A stretch of DNA of 64,000 nucleotides from Cymodocea nodosa (Eukaryota > Streptophyta > Magnoliopsida > Alismatales > Cymodoceaceae). Under the pieces are notes generated by a model, which did no database searches, was not told the DNA's origin, and saw only the letters and a list, made by a program, of their open reading frames with translations. A program made the position numbers and the translations under genes. Of the stretch, positions 35,581 to 47,031 are shown piece after piece. Each line of letters starts with the position of its first letter. The first letter of the stretch is position 1. The stretch is from positions 12,992,501-13,056,500 of the forward strand of contig CM072344.1 in assembly GCA_036874045.1 (NCBI GenBank), written 5' to 3'.

Positions 35581-36890
35581 TAACTAATCATTTAATGTTA
35601 GGAGAATGAATCCATGTTCTCATAAACTCTCAACATATAGTAAATTTCAAAAAGTTAATTACATACCAGTTTGACATTTTGCTCTAAATGTGTAAAAGTT
35701 GTTGATAGATGAAGTTGAATTAGCTACTTCTCCTTCCAGTTCTCCAATGAGTTCTATTGTCTTTACTTAGTGCTGGTAACTAGTAAATAACTCTTGGTTT
35801 TTGTTTTTATAATGCACATCCATATTATAGATGTATCTTGTTGCAAGAACGTATCTTGTAATGTGTGGTATGATTCCTATATTTATGGATACGTGCTCCA
35901 CTTTTAAATTTAAATTTCAGTAACTACTAAACACACAAAGTTTTGTTTGTGGAGAAAAGAATAACCATTTAGCTAACTCCACGAATTAACTTCGTTAAGT
36001 TACAGCTAACTCAACGGAGTGACCTTGGTTATTGTTTCTAACTTAACAAACTAACATCATTGAGTTACAACTAACTTAAAAAACTAGCTTCAGACTTCTA
36101 TTTGTTAACTTCATGGACTAACTTTGTTGAGTTACAGATAACTTAATGGAGTGACATTATATTCTACTACTAACTTCATGGAGTTAATGTTAACTCCATG
36201 ATCTAACTTCGTTGAGTTAACACTTAGGCATATTTTTCCTAAGAAACTTACTTCTTATATTAACTTCTATATTTCTTTCTTGCATATTATCAACATGAAT
36301 ATAATTAAATACATAGAATTAATTCAATATCAAGATTCAAACTCATTTAAAATTGAACATTATATGCATATTTAACTCAACATTTATTTATTGTTTTGCA
36401 GAAATAAAATTTTACTTTTTAGTATGCAGATATATTGATATGTTTTTCACATCCTTTGGCATTTAATCATTTCATTCATAATCATCATTTTGAGTAGTGC
36501 TATAATACTTCAAACAAACAAATATATATATATGTTCAAGATTTCAATAGAACTTTTTGATCATTCACAATCATAACATTTCAAAAACATATTGATTCTC
36601 AAATAGCATATATATAAATTGTCTGAATTACATACAATCTGGTATTTTACATTACAAGTAGATGATTGATACATTTAATTTCTATTCCTTAATTCATCTA
36701 CCTACTTTTGGGATTTTTCTAATTGATTTATCCGATCTAAAGCTAATGCAGATTCTCTAGAAGGTACTGTAATCCTAGTAGCAGCATCAGCAACATAACT
36801 TCTATATTCTTTCACTGAAGTGGCCTTAGATCTCATCCTTTTTTATGTTCATTTCATGAAATCAATACTTTCCACCATTAGTAGTGGAAT
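35581..36890 (-). mobile_element. Hairpin-rich internal spacer, copy 2
   Basis: This matches the spacer at 41770-42950 in the same orientation and order (for example AGTGCTGGTAACTAGTAAAT at about 35771 and 41985). It contains the cluster of CGTTGAGTT / AACTCAACG words at 35970-36230. It is non-coding. Confidence 0.65.
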
Positions 36891-36899
36891 CAAATATCC

Positions 36900-38560
36900 A
36901 TAAAATAATTTTTTTTTTAATGCTTTAAGCTTGGATATGAATACTTTGAATCAATTTACTTGAATTCTGTTAACAACTACATAAATGACTCATTTTACAA
37001 ATTGACTAAGTTCTATATTGTGGCATTGTCTTTGATAAATAGCCTTTACCAGTATAGTCACCACCATGTGTACCTTTCCATTTAAATACTTTAGTCTATT
37101 AAGTAATGGCACCTTGGGATCACTAGCTATGCATTGTTTTATTTCCTGTTCAATGCATTCTACAACAGTTGTCTCTTCTAGAATTTCTATTCCTTCATTC
37201 TTCAATCTGAATACATTATGGAGAAGCTCAAGTGTTATCTGTATATTAACTTGCTCCACATTTGAAATTAATATTCCATCTTCTTCTCTTAAATTAGCAT
37301 AAAAGCTAGGCACTAAATTCTCATAAATAACATGTCCACTTGCTTTTGAAATTATATCCAATAGGCTCTAGAATTTAAATAGTTCTCTAATGTTCTCCAT
37401 TATAGTCTAGTTAACTAGCCTACTATATATGATGTCATACCCTTTTATTTCCTAGTATTTATCATATGCTTCCTAACTCTAGAAATGAACTACATTCAAA
37501 GTTGTTGCTTCAAACAAGTCAGGAAGTTGAATTTGTTGCTCCATAGGGGTTTGCTCTTGACTTTGTTCTTTAAATTGTTGAATCTGATATTGAGGTTGTT
37601 GAAAATATTCTAGAGATTCTTACGCTTAAGTTCTAAATTATGGTAGAGAGCTTGCAGAACTTTCCACACTTTTATCTTGTAATTTTTCTAGTAATTGCTG
37701 AAAAGTTTCATCCTTTTTAGTGGAATCTATCGCATTATTTTCTTCTTTCTCTGTGCTTCCTTGTTCAGCTTCTCTTTCTTCTTCCTCCTCTTCTCCAATT
37801 TCCAATGTTTTTTTTGATTCAGTGGTAGATTGGGATGGAGTCTCAAGCATAGTAGATTCTGCCCTAATTTCTTTTTCTCTCATCTCTTTAGGCTACAGTT
37901 CTCTTCTAGCCTATTTTTCTTCTCTCTACTTCTACCCTTGATCTTCTTCTTCTGATTCAAGATCAATAAAAATGGGCTCCTAAGACCCTACTATAAATGT
38001 TCTTGGCTCAGATTTAATTTCTTGAGCCTTAGGTACGATTTCTTTTCCTTTTCTTCTTCTTATTAACTATGCTTGTTCTTCTTCAATTTCTTCCTTAGAC
38101 ACTAAATCAACAAAAGTGGGCACTAGCTACCTTCAAGTCACATGTTCTAGCTCTTCCTGTTTAACCTTCTTCTGTCTTGAAGGACTAGTTTCAGATTGTC
38201 CTTCTACAGTGGTTAGCATAGCTCTAGTGGCCTCACGATGTTGTTCCACTTTATTTTATATTAGGCTTTTAATTTTTCTATAGCCCTTTTATTCTGCATG
38301 GCATCATATAAAATATGTGCCTTGGCAAAAGCCATTCCTTCTTCTTCTCCTTGGTCTTTTCCCAATTTGACCAAATCTTCAAACTCTTTCCTTTCTTCTT
38401 CAGTTCTCGGACAGAAAAGCACAACTCCTAATTGTCTTGGTGGTTGAGCTAAGGGTTCTACTTGTTGTTGTTGTTGCTGCGATGCTTCTAGTGATTCTAG
38501 TTGTTGTTTCTCTTACTATTATTATTTTGTTATGAATTTCTTTGCACAGTATGCTATTTC
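36900..38560 (-). pseudogene. Retrotransposon ORF1 (acidic region plus putative plant-transposon domain), copy 2
   Basis: The minus-strand order is: a helical N-part (around 38400-38290: K-E-F-E-D-L-V-K-L-G-K-D-Q-G, then A-K-A-H-I-L-Y-D-A-M), two short repeats V-P-T-F-V-D-L-V-S-K-E-E (38121-38081) and P-I-F-I-D-L-E-S-E-E-E-D-Q (37978-37939), an acidic Glu/Ser/Lys region (37883-37638), then a domain at 37361-36990 with Y-E-N-L-V-P-S-F-Y-A-N-L-R-E-E-D and F-R-L-K-N-E-G-I-E-I. The F-Y-A-N-L ... G-x-x-N-E-G pattern resembles the 'putative plant transposon protein' domain (Pfam Transposase_32). Stops are common, many at likely Gln codons. In Tat-lineage elements an extra ORF upstream of gag is known, which fits its position. 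Function unknown. Confidence 0.6.
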
Positions 38561-38869
38561 TTTCAAAAACCACAGTTCAGATTTACAACTAAATAACTCT
38601 AAGGCAACTTCGTTATTAGGGCATAACCTTCTTTCCCTATTAATGACTGTTTTTGTTGCTACTCTTATTATTGTTTCCATAATAATAGGCATTCTGACAT
38701 TTAAATCTATGAGCCTCTTTGTGAAATGAAAAATGATAACTTCTACCTGTTGTAGTTCTTTCTCTCTTGTATTATTCTAGATTTTCTCTCTAGAATGCCA
38801 ATCTTCTAAGCATCAAAAGAACTCTATCGTATTAATCTCACCTCACCAGTTCTATGCCATCTTCAACTT

Positions 38870-39110
38870 CGTGGTGTTAAGTCCGATTTATATTTTTAAC
38901 TACAAGTGCACAGTGTATATTGTATTTGTGTGCAAGTACAAGTCGATCCCACAGAGATTGAGTAAGAATTGTGTACTGTTTCGATTTTTATATTGAAGTT
39001 TATATGTGTTCAGCTAAGCACTTCGTTGAGTTATAGTTAACTCAACGGACTTAGTTCATGGAGTTATGGTTAACTCAACATTAAATGTAGAGTACACACA
39101 ATATTAAGAG
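38870..39110 (-). repeat. LTR 3' fragment, minus orientation
   Basis: AACTACAAGTGCACAGTGTA and GTGCAAGTACAAGTCGATCC mark the LTR end region in reverse, followed by its GTTGAGTTA hairpins. It is joined directly to the 3' flank of F-box copy A by a deletion. Confidence 0.7.
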
Positions 39111-39124
39111 TACAAAATCACAAT

Positions 39125-40264
39125 TTAAGAATATGATTGAAAAGTAGTGATAAATGGAATAAACATGTCAGTCCAAGCAAACTTTCTAGGCATAATTCTT
39201 CTTGCTATTAATTCCATTTTAATGCAGTCTGCTTTCCTTTTTAACTTGTAAACTTGTAGTATGTTATCAATACTAAATATAAGTGTATTAACATTAATGA
39301 ATTGAAATGCAGAAAGAGATCTTTTTTTGTTCCAAGATAATGTAGTTGTTTCTATTTCTACATATATTTCAATATATTCCTCTTCCCACTTCCATTCATT
39401 TAGGTCTTTCATAATCTATATTTGAAATTTCATTAGTTCATCCCAACATCTTATTAAACACAATGTAGGGTCATCATATTCATTATACCACACTCCTAAT
39501 TGAATTTTATCATGTTCTGTAGATGGTGGTTTAGCTATATCACTAGGTATAGATAATAATTCTATAAAGTCATCATCATAACTATCTATGTTTACTATGT
39601 ATAAATCAGATCTAAATGCAACTAATATATCTATGACTAGATATATATATCCATCAAGTATGACATGTATGTTGTTAATTAATGCTTTCTGTCTTAGATA
39701 TATCATAGTATTTTCATTCCAAGATCTATTCAGAAAATTATACACACTTAAACATAGATCCTCATCCCAATTTCCAGTTGTTCTCTAGTAATACAATTTT
39801 TCAGGAATGGTCAATTTTTTATCAGAAAATGTTAAAGTTGACCCACAATTTTCAGTTGGTACTTCAAATCTATTAGGTCTTCCTATATTCCATTCTTCTC
39901 TAGTGATATGATTTCTAATCAAAATATCGGGTAACAGAATTGCATACCTTGGTTTGGTTCTGTAAATAATTAATTATTCATCTATCCCCATAATATGATC
40001 TATTCCTTCTAATGTATTGGGTGGAATTCCAACATTTTCTTCCATATTTAGATATTCATAGTTGATTTAACTATGATTAAATAACTTCCATAAAAATCCA
40101 TCTCTAATATTAGTCATCTTTGCAGCTTGTAGTCCATGAAAATACTTTTCTTTGACATATTCTTTAATTTCTTTTGACACACAACGCAATCTGCACAGAT
40201 CTTTAACTGATAAGTTACTTAGTACTTCCCTTAGTACATTCAGTGGTAATTTCATCAATTCCAT
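39125..40264 (-). pseudogene. F-box/FBA protein gene carried by the retroelement, copy A
   Basis: The frame runs from ATG at 40264 to TAA at 39125 with no net frameshift (379 codons), but four in-frame stops lie inside. The N-terminus M-E-L-M-K-L-P-L-N-V-L-R-E-V-L-S-N-L, then K-D-L-C-R-L-R-C-V-S-K-E-I, is a typical F-box (about residues 1-45), the Skp1-binding motif of SCF ubiquitin ligases. The rest fits an F-box-associated domain: I-R-N-P-I-T-R-E-E-W, L-N-R-S-W, L-G-V-W-Y-N-E-Y, then I-M-K-D-L-N-E-W-K-W-E-E-E-Y. A stop in the run after H-S replaces Ser (TCA to TAA), and one before I-M-K-D replaces Trp. It lies directly downstream of gag copy A in the same orientation, 220 bp away. Confidence 0.8.
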
Positions 40265-40487
40265 CTGTTGTGATTCTATAGAACATAAACAAAATTTTAA
40301 ATAGAGATAAAATTAACATAGCTACTTACATACTCTCGTGGAGTTAGGTCATAACTCAACAGACTAAGTTCATTGAGTTAAGTAATAACTCTATGATATT
40401 ACTAACTATAATTAAACTTTCATTTTCTTTTCTTTTTATATTTTTCTACTTACTATATTATACAAAGTTGGTAACAATTATACTGCT

Positions 40488-41741
40488 TCATTCAGCTTCC
40501 CTCCCATAGGAGGTATCAATTTCATTAATAGTTCTGTTCATAGGGTTAGGTACTGCTTGCATTGACAATCCTCTAGTAGGTCTAACTTCTATTGATTTCT
40601 TCTGTCTAGGAGGTACATTTCTATTCATATTTTGATTTTGAATGACAATATTTTCAAATACATGATCTAGACGATTATTTAATTATTGAATTATCTTCTC
40701 TAATTTCTCTATTCTAAATCCTTATTCAATTAATGCTTCATAACTTATATTTTTATCATTTAAATTTTCTCCTCCCTGGAAATTGTTATTTCTCCAAGAT
40801 AGGTTCGAGTGATTTCTCTAATTAGGGTTATAAGAATTTCCAAAGTTATCTTTTTGGTTTCTAGCATAAATAATATCTAAATCATTAATATTTGCATTAT
40901 TTTCTGCTAGTTTTTAATTTAATGATAAGTCCTCAATTTTCTTTGTTAACTTAGTTAATTTAACTTCAAGCATAGTACTTGAATCTATTTCATGCATTCT
41001 TCTTGGCAATATTCTTTTATTTGTAATAGCTTCAACCAAGTTTTCCCATTGAGCAATTCTTTTTGCAAAGTTTTCTAAGTATGTCCATGCTTCTTCACTA
41101 CATAATTTTAAAAATCCATTCTAACAAGTAGATTCTAATAAAGATTTAGTTGAAGCATCGATGCCTTCATAAATTATACCTATTAATTATGCTTTACTCA
41201 TTGCATGATGTGGATATTGAGTCAGTAAATCTTTAAATTATTCAAAATATTTCTAGAATGATTCTCCCTATTTTTGGCTACACATTAATATTTCCTTTTT
41301 CTTTTTAATTGTTTGATGTGTTGGATAATATATTTTCAGAAAAACAGAGCAAAATTCAGTCTAAGAAAAAATTGAATCAGGTAATAGAGTATATAACCAT
41401 CTCTTAGCTATGTCTTTTAAAACAAAAGGAATATATCTAAGTTTAATAGCATCAATACTCATGTTTGACATTTTCATCATTTGACAAACTTCATTAAAGT
41501 CTCTAAGGAAATAATAGGCATCTTTTCTTTCTAATCCATGAAAGTGTGGCAATTGACTAATATAATTAGATTTTAGTATAAACCTATCTCCCTCAAAGTT
41601 TGGCAATCGAATACATAAATGTTCATCAACTAATTTAGGATATAGAATTTTCCCTAATGGTTTTTCTACTAGAGCAGCCATATCTTCGTTCTCCTTCAAA
41701 GAAATGTTAGCTACACCCTTAAGGATTTCGTTAAAATCCAA
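40488..41741 (-). pseudogene. Ty3/gypsy (Athila/Tat-like) gag, copy A
   Basis: The open part begins M-D-F-N-E-I-L-K-G at 41741 and contains Y-I-S-Q-L-P-H-F-H-G-L-E-R-K-D-A-Y, F-L-R-D-F-N-E-V-C, and I-K-L-R-Y-I-P-F-V-L-K-D-I-A-K-R-W-L. This is the retrotransposon-gag pattern of Athila/Tat elements. After stops it continues through Y-Y-P-T-H-Q-T, F-K-D-L-L, P-H-H-A-M and Y-N-P-N-x-R-N-H-S-N-L-S-W-R-N-N-N-F to a TGA at 40490. There is no zinc knuckle and no protease after it. Instead, about 220 bp of spacer with a CGTTGAGTT hairpin leads to the F-box ORF. Stops fall mostly at expected Gln or Trp positions. Confidence 0.85.
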
Positions 41742-41769
41742 TTCAGAAAATATTTCAGTATGCCTCTAT

Positions 41770-42950
41770 GTTGAATAATCCTATGTAGGTGTTCTTACTA
41801 ATTGTTTAGTGCTAGGAGAATAAGTCCATGTGCTCATAAACTCTTAACATAAAGTAATAAGTATAGAAAATTAATTACATACTAATCTAAAGCTTTGTTC
41901 TCAATAAATAGTTGTTGACGGATGAAGTTGAATTAACTACTTCTCTTTCCAATTTCCCAACAAATTTTCTTTTTTCTCCTCAAGTGCTGGTAACTAGTAA
42001 ATAACATTCTATTCTATATTTATAATGCATGTCTATAAGGCAAATGAATCTCGTTGCAAGAACATTCTTGTAACATGTAGTATGATTCCCATTTTTATGA
42101 ATATGTGTTTCACTTCTAATTTCAAATTTCAGTGATCGCTAAACCCACGAAGTTTCGTTCGTGGATAAAAGAATAACTGTTATACTAAATCCACGAACTA
42201 ACCTTGTTGAGTTACAAATAACTCAATGGACTATCCTCAGTTACTATTTGTTAACTCCACGGTCTAACTTCGTTGAGTTACAGATAACTCAACGGAGTAA
42301 CCTTATATTTTAATATTAACTTCGTGGAGTTAAGGTTAACTCCACGAAGTAACTTCGTTGAGTTAACACTTAGCAAATTTTTCTAAAACTTACTCCTCAT
42401 ATTAACTTCTATATTTTTTTTCTCCTACATTTTATCAACTTAAATAAAGTTAAATACATTTCATTAATGCAGTGTTCTAATTTAAACTCATTTAAATTTG
42501 AACATTATATGCATATTTAACTTACAGTTCATTTCCTATTATGTAGAATTTATATTTTGCTTTTCAGTATGCAGATATATTCAGACATTATCAAATCATC
42601 GTGCATTTAATCACATCATTAATAAAATTGTAAAACTTATAAAACAGTTTTGCAAAACTTTAAATAGATATATAATATTCAATTCTGCTTTAAATCATCC
42701 ATTCACAAACATTTGTTCAGAAACATCTTGCTATTCAAACATTCATATATATAAATAGTTTACATTTACATACAATTAGACATTTTTAAGTACAAGTAGA
42801 TGAATAATACATTTAGTCTTTCTTCCCTAATTCATCTACTTCTAATTCAAAGCTTTCATATGTATAAATAATTTACATTTACTTAGTCTTCTAGAGCTTT
42901 TCTAATTGTTGCTCTAATTGATTTATACATTCTACAGCTCTTGTAAAGTC
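41770..42950 (-). mobile_element. Hairpin-rich internal spacer, copy 1
   Basis: A non-coding stretch between ORF1 and gag in the minus orientation. 42130-42370 holds a run of inverted words (CCTTGTTGAGTTACAAATAACTCAATGG, then CTTCGTGGAGTTAAGGTTAACTCCACGAAG type) able to fold into successive short hairpins. It is duplicated at 35581-36890 and, in inverse orientation, at 47110-47660. Confidence 0.65.
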
Positions 42951-43100
42951 TCTAGAAGGTCCAGCAATAGAAAAAGCAGCAGCATTATAATTTCTATATT
43001 CCTTCACTGAAATGGCTCTAGATCTTATCCTCTTAGATGTTCATTTCATAAAGTCAATTCCTTCCACCATCAGTAGTGGAATTAAGTCTCCATAAAATAA

Positions 43101-44600
43101 CTATTTCTTTACTGATTTGAGCTTGGAGATGAATACTTTGAACCAATTTACTTGTATTCTGTTAACAACTGCATATGTATCCCACTTGACAAATTGACTT
43201 AGTTCAATGTCGTGGCCTTGTCTTTGATAAACAGTCTTCACCAGTATAGTTGCCACCATGTGTGCCTTTTCATTTAAGTACTTCATTCTGTTAAGTATTG
43301 GCACACGAGAGTCATTGACTATGCATTGCTTAATATCCTGTTTAGTCCATTCCACTACAATTGTTGCTTCTAGAATTTCGATTCCTTCATTTTTCAACCC
43401 AAAAATGTTGTGGAGAAGCTCAGTTGTTATCTGAATATTAACTTCTTCCACGTTTGCAATTAATTTTCCATCTTCCTCTCTTAAATTTGCATAAAAACAA
43501 GGTACTAAATTTTCATAAACTGCATGCCCTTTTTCTTTTGGAATAAAGTCTAGTAGGCCTTGGAATTTGAATAATTCTTTAATCTCCTCCATTCTAGTCT
43601 AATCTACTAGCCTACTGTAGATAATATCATACCCCTTTATCTCTTGATACTTGTTGTATGCTTCCTAACTCCAAAAGTGAACTTCATTTAGAATCGTTGC
43701 TTTAGACGGGTCAGGAATTTGGATTTGTTATTTCGAAGGGGTTTGTTCTTGAATTTCTTCTTCAAGTTGCTAAGCTTGTTGTTGTATTTCTTGCTGAAAA
43801 TAATCTAAACATTCCTGTCTTTCAGTTTTGAAATGTGGTGGAGAGCCTACAGAACTTTCCACACTTTTATCTTGTATTTTTTCTATAAGTTGCTGAAGAG
43901 TTTCATTCTCTTTAGAGGAATCTATCAAATTCTTTTCTTCCGGTTCAACTTCCTGCTCAGCTTCTTCTCTTTCTTCTTCCTCCTAACTACCAATCTACAT
44001 TGTTACTATTCTTTCTAATTCTGTGGTAGATTGGGATGGAGTTACAGGCATAGTATATTCCACCCTAACTTCTTTTTCCAATTCTTCAAGTTACAGACTA
44101 ATTTTAGCCTATTTTTCTTCTCCTCTTTACTCCTACTATTGATCTACTTCTTCTGATAGCAAATCTACATAAATGGGCTCTTTATGCCCTATTGTAAGCA
44201 TTATAGGCTTAGACTTAATTTCTTCTTGATCCTTAGACATCTTTTCTTTTCCTTTTTTTCTTCTAAATAACTGTGCTTGATCTTCTTCTTCTGACACTAA
44301 GTCAACAAAAATGGGCTCTTAAGGCCCTCAAGTGTTAGGTACTGGCTATTCCTATTTCACTTTTTCTATAATTACTAGTCTTGAAGGACTAGCTTGTATT
44401 TCTCTTGTAATTGTTGTTCTAACTGCTTCTTGGTACTTTTCCACCTTAATTTTATATTAGGCCCTTAACTTTTCTTCAGCCCATTTTTTCTTTATGGCAT
44501 CATACAGAATATGTGCCTTGGCCATAGCCATTTCCTCACTGTCTCCTTGGTCTTTTGCTACTTTGACCAAGCTAGCAAACTCCTTTTCTTTTTCTCAGTT
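43101..44600 (-). pseudogene. Retrotransposon ORF1 (acidic region plus putative plant-transposon domain), copy 1
   Basis: The best preserved part is the 163-residue open frame 43592-43101, with K-G-H-A-V-Y-E-N-L-V-P-C-F-Y-A-N-L, V-E-E-V-N-I-Q-I-T-T-E-L-L, F-G-L-K-N-E-G-I-E-I and W-D-T-Y-A-V-V-N-R-I. Upstream (to 44600) are an acidic region, two repeats P-I-F-V-D-L-V-S-E-E-E-D-Q (44315-44278) and P-I-Y-V-D-L-L-S-E-E-V-D-Q (44179-44142), a basic K-G-K-E-K segment and the helical A-K-A-H-I-L-Y-D-A-I-K-K-K part. Stops interrupt the upstream region. I infer that all parts once formed one protein. The domain assignment rests on the F-Y-A-N-L and N-E-G pattern. Confidence 0.65.
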
Positions 44601-44795
44601 CTTAGCCAAGCTAAGTGAGAATTGAAGAAGAAGACAATGAATTTGCTAGCTTAGTCAAAGTAGCAAAAGACCAAGGAGATAATGAAGAAATAACTATAGC
44701 CAAGACACATATTCTATATGATGCCATAAAGAAAAAGCAGGCTGAAGAAAAGTTGAGGGCCTAATATAAAATTAAAATAGAACAACATTTTGAAG
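44440..44795. repeat. Centre of a large inverted duplication
   Basis: 44445-44597 (minus sense) and 44630-44790 (plus sense) encode the same ORF1 segment (F-A-S-L-V-K-V-A-K-D-Q-G, then A-K-A/T-H-I-L-Y-D-A-I-K-K-K) facing away from a centre near 44600-44628. Beyond the centre both arms continue outward through ORF1, spacer, gag and F-box sequence. The plus arm is split by a solo LTR and lacks most of ORF1. Confidence 0.75.
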
Positions 44796-44837
44796 CAGCT
44801 AGATCACTAGCTGCAAAAGAAACTGAAGCTAGTCCTT

Positions 44838-47026
44838 TGTTTAGAATGAAAAAGTGCATATTATTAATGGTTAAATGATGGTTAATTACATAATATTTAG
44901 CTTATCATATGAGAATTAAGCCATTATGTTATAATTGCACTATTATATGCTTTAATTAGAATTACTACTTAATTTTGGGGAATTAATGTTAATTTAGTAT
45001 ACTTCTGAACTGTTGGTAAGTTGCAAGCTGTGAAATTCTTAAGTATCCGAATTTTCTGATATTTCAGACAGTTATGTTTAACATACCGAACATGTATCAG
45101 ATAGTTATGTTTAAACTGCCGAACAGCTATGTTTTAAAAGAATAGTTTATTATTTCCTGAAGTACAAGTGTCAAAACCATAATGCATGACTTAAGTGAAC
45201 TTTCGGTGAGTTATCTATAACTATCCGAAATAGTTATATGTGTAACTCTCCAAAATCTCCTTTTATTTATAAAATAGCTGTGGACATGTGTCATGTTTTG
45301 GGAAAGTGACTTAAGAGATTTTCGGTGAGTTATCTCTAACTATCCGAAATGCATCTGAGCATCGGATAGTTAGACCTGTAACTCTCCGAAATGTTTCTTT
45401 TATTATTAAACTGCTGCTGACACGTGTCGAGATCTGGTTGATTTACTTAAGTTATATATCGATGAGTTATCTCTAACTATCCGAAATGCATTTGGGCATC
45501 GGATAGTTAAGTTTGTAAGTATCCGAAATGCACCTAAGCATCGGATAGTTAAATTTATGCATGTGTTTTATAGTTAAATCAACGAAGCAAGTCTGTTGAG
45601 TTATCTGTAATTCCACGGACTATTTATTTTCTAATATGCCACTGTAGCGGTTGTAGAAACAGGATAGTTGGAAGAAAAACCATGATTGCACGTATCGCGT
45701 AGGGAGAAGAAATCATCGTCGTTGATATGAATGAAGGAAATCCAACCGACCATTCAAGCAGAAGCAGTTACAACTGAAGAAATATAAAAGAAAAGAAGAA
45801 AAAGAAGTAAAGGATGTGTGATTGACGGGTATGGCTAGTGTGTACAGAGGAGGAGCACCGAACTTTCTGTAGACAGTATCGGCAATTCTCTGAAGTACTA
45901 CACCAACCATCATTACCACCACCATAATCACCAACCATCGGAGGTCTGTGAGGATACTTTCCTGATGTCGGGTCGATTTTGAGCCAAACATAGTGCTTGA
46001 CAACCACTGTGAGGAGTGATCGCGTCGCGGGAAGGGAAGCCATTTTCATCAAGCACTGACTCATATCTCAGGAGATCGTAAAGCTTCTAGCCTTGGTTTC
46101 GGGTTGATGCCTGTATGCTGAAGAGGGGATCATCTTGCAATTCTAGACTCGTGATTCTATAGGGAGAGGAGACATAATTGTAAGTGGTTTAATTTTTAGT
46201 GGTGTAATCGCGTTGCATGTAGTGACAGAAGTATTTACTGTCGATTGAGATTACTTTACATTTCACCTTTCGCCCATTTCCATGTTCATATTAAAACAAA
46301 AATACCAAAAACAATTTATCTGTGTTTGTATTTTATATTTGAGTGTTGTATTGTTTATGTTATATCGTGATTAATGTTATCTTTGTTAGTGTTGTGATTG
46401 TTTTATGTTTGTTTTAGTTTTACAGTTTACCGAAATTGGTTCGTTCAAAAGACTTAAAGATTTTAATGGTTATTGTTTGAATTATCTGAATGTTACTATG
46501 CTTAATGATAAATCCAATGTTTACTAACATTAAAGAGCTTAATTGATGTTATTTATAATCTGTGGAACCGCCCAATAGTTGGCTGAATTCCTCTGTAAAT
46601 AGCAGTATTAAAAAGAGAAGGCAGGCTCGTGGAGTTAATATGAGTCCACGAGGTTAGTCTGTTGAGTTAACCATAACTCAACGAACTTTGTCCGTTAAGT
46701 TAACTGTAACTTAACGGAGGGCTTATTGAAGATATAAATTTGATTGTTAACAAACGGAACAGTTCTCAATTCTTAAACAATTCTCTGTGGGATCGACCTG
46801 TATTTGCACACTAATACAATAGACATTGTGCACTTGTAGTTAAAAATACAAATTGGAATTAAAATCTAATTTGTGTGAAAGGTTGTTTGTTTACTTCTAA
46901 AAAAAAAGGAATAGGCATAAAGATAAATTAACTAAGTAAAAAACAGAAGTTAACAAATCCAAGTTTTTCTAGTGCGTTGTTGGAGATCCAAACTAGTTTT
47001 CTGGTGTCGTGTTGGGTAACCAAACA
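44838..47026 (+). mobile_element. Solo LTR (2189 bp) with TCCTT target duplication
   Basis: Begins TGTTTAGAATG and ends ...AACCAAACA, flanked by TCCTT at 44833-44837 and 47027-47031. Removing it rejoins an ORF1 sequence matching the minus-strand copy (GCTAGTCCTT + CGAGTCTAGTAATTATAG). This defines the LTR ends. It contains two kinds of short inverted words, TCGGATAGTTA/TAACTATCCGA (45030-45560) and CCGTTGAGTTA/TAACTCAACGG (46630-46720), and a TATA box. It was left by LTR-LTR recombination of an inserted element. Confidence 0.88.
45783..45790 (+). promoter_or_regulatory. Candidate LTR TATA box
   Basis: TATAAAAG is found at the same place in the LTRs at 52255-52262 and 57321-57328, in LTR sense. 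Conservation across copies and sense orientation fit a pol II promoter. No transcription start can be seen. Confidence 0.5.
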
Positions 47027-47031
47027 TCCTT

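Noticed and set aside
37720..37941. Plus-strand Ser-rich open frame in ORF1 copy 2
   Set aside because: It is the antisense of the Glu/Lys-rich acidic region, which is duplicated and read in the minus sense.
45713..46064. Calling the LTR antisense frame a gene
   Set aside because: No start context, no known domain and no evidence of codon-level constraint; kept only as a finding.
46960..47026. Sequence resembling a tRNA primer-binding site (CTAGTGCGTTGTTGG, similar to TGGCGCCGTTG of Athila elements)
   Set aside because: The 5-bp target duplications of both solo LTRs place this inside the LTR, so it cannot be the primer site of this family as defined here.
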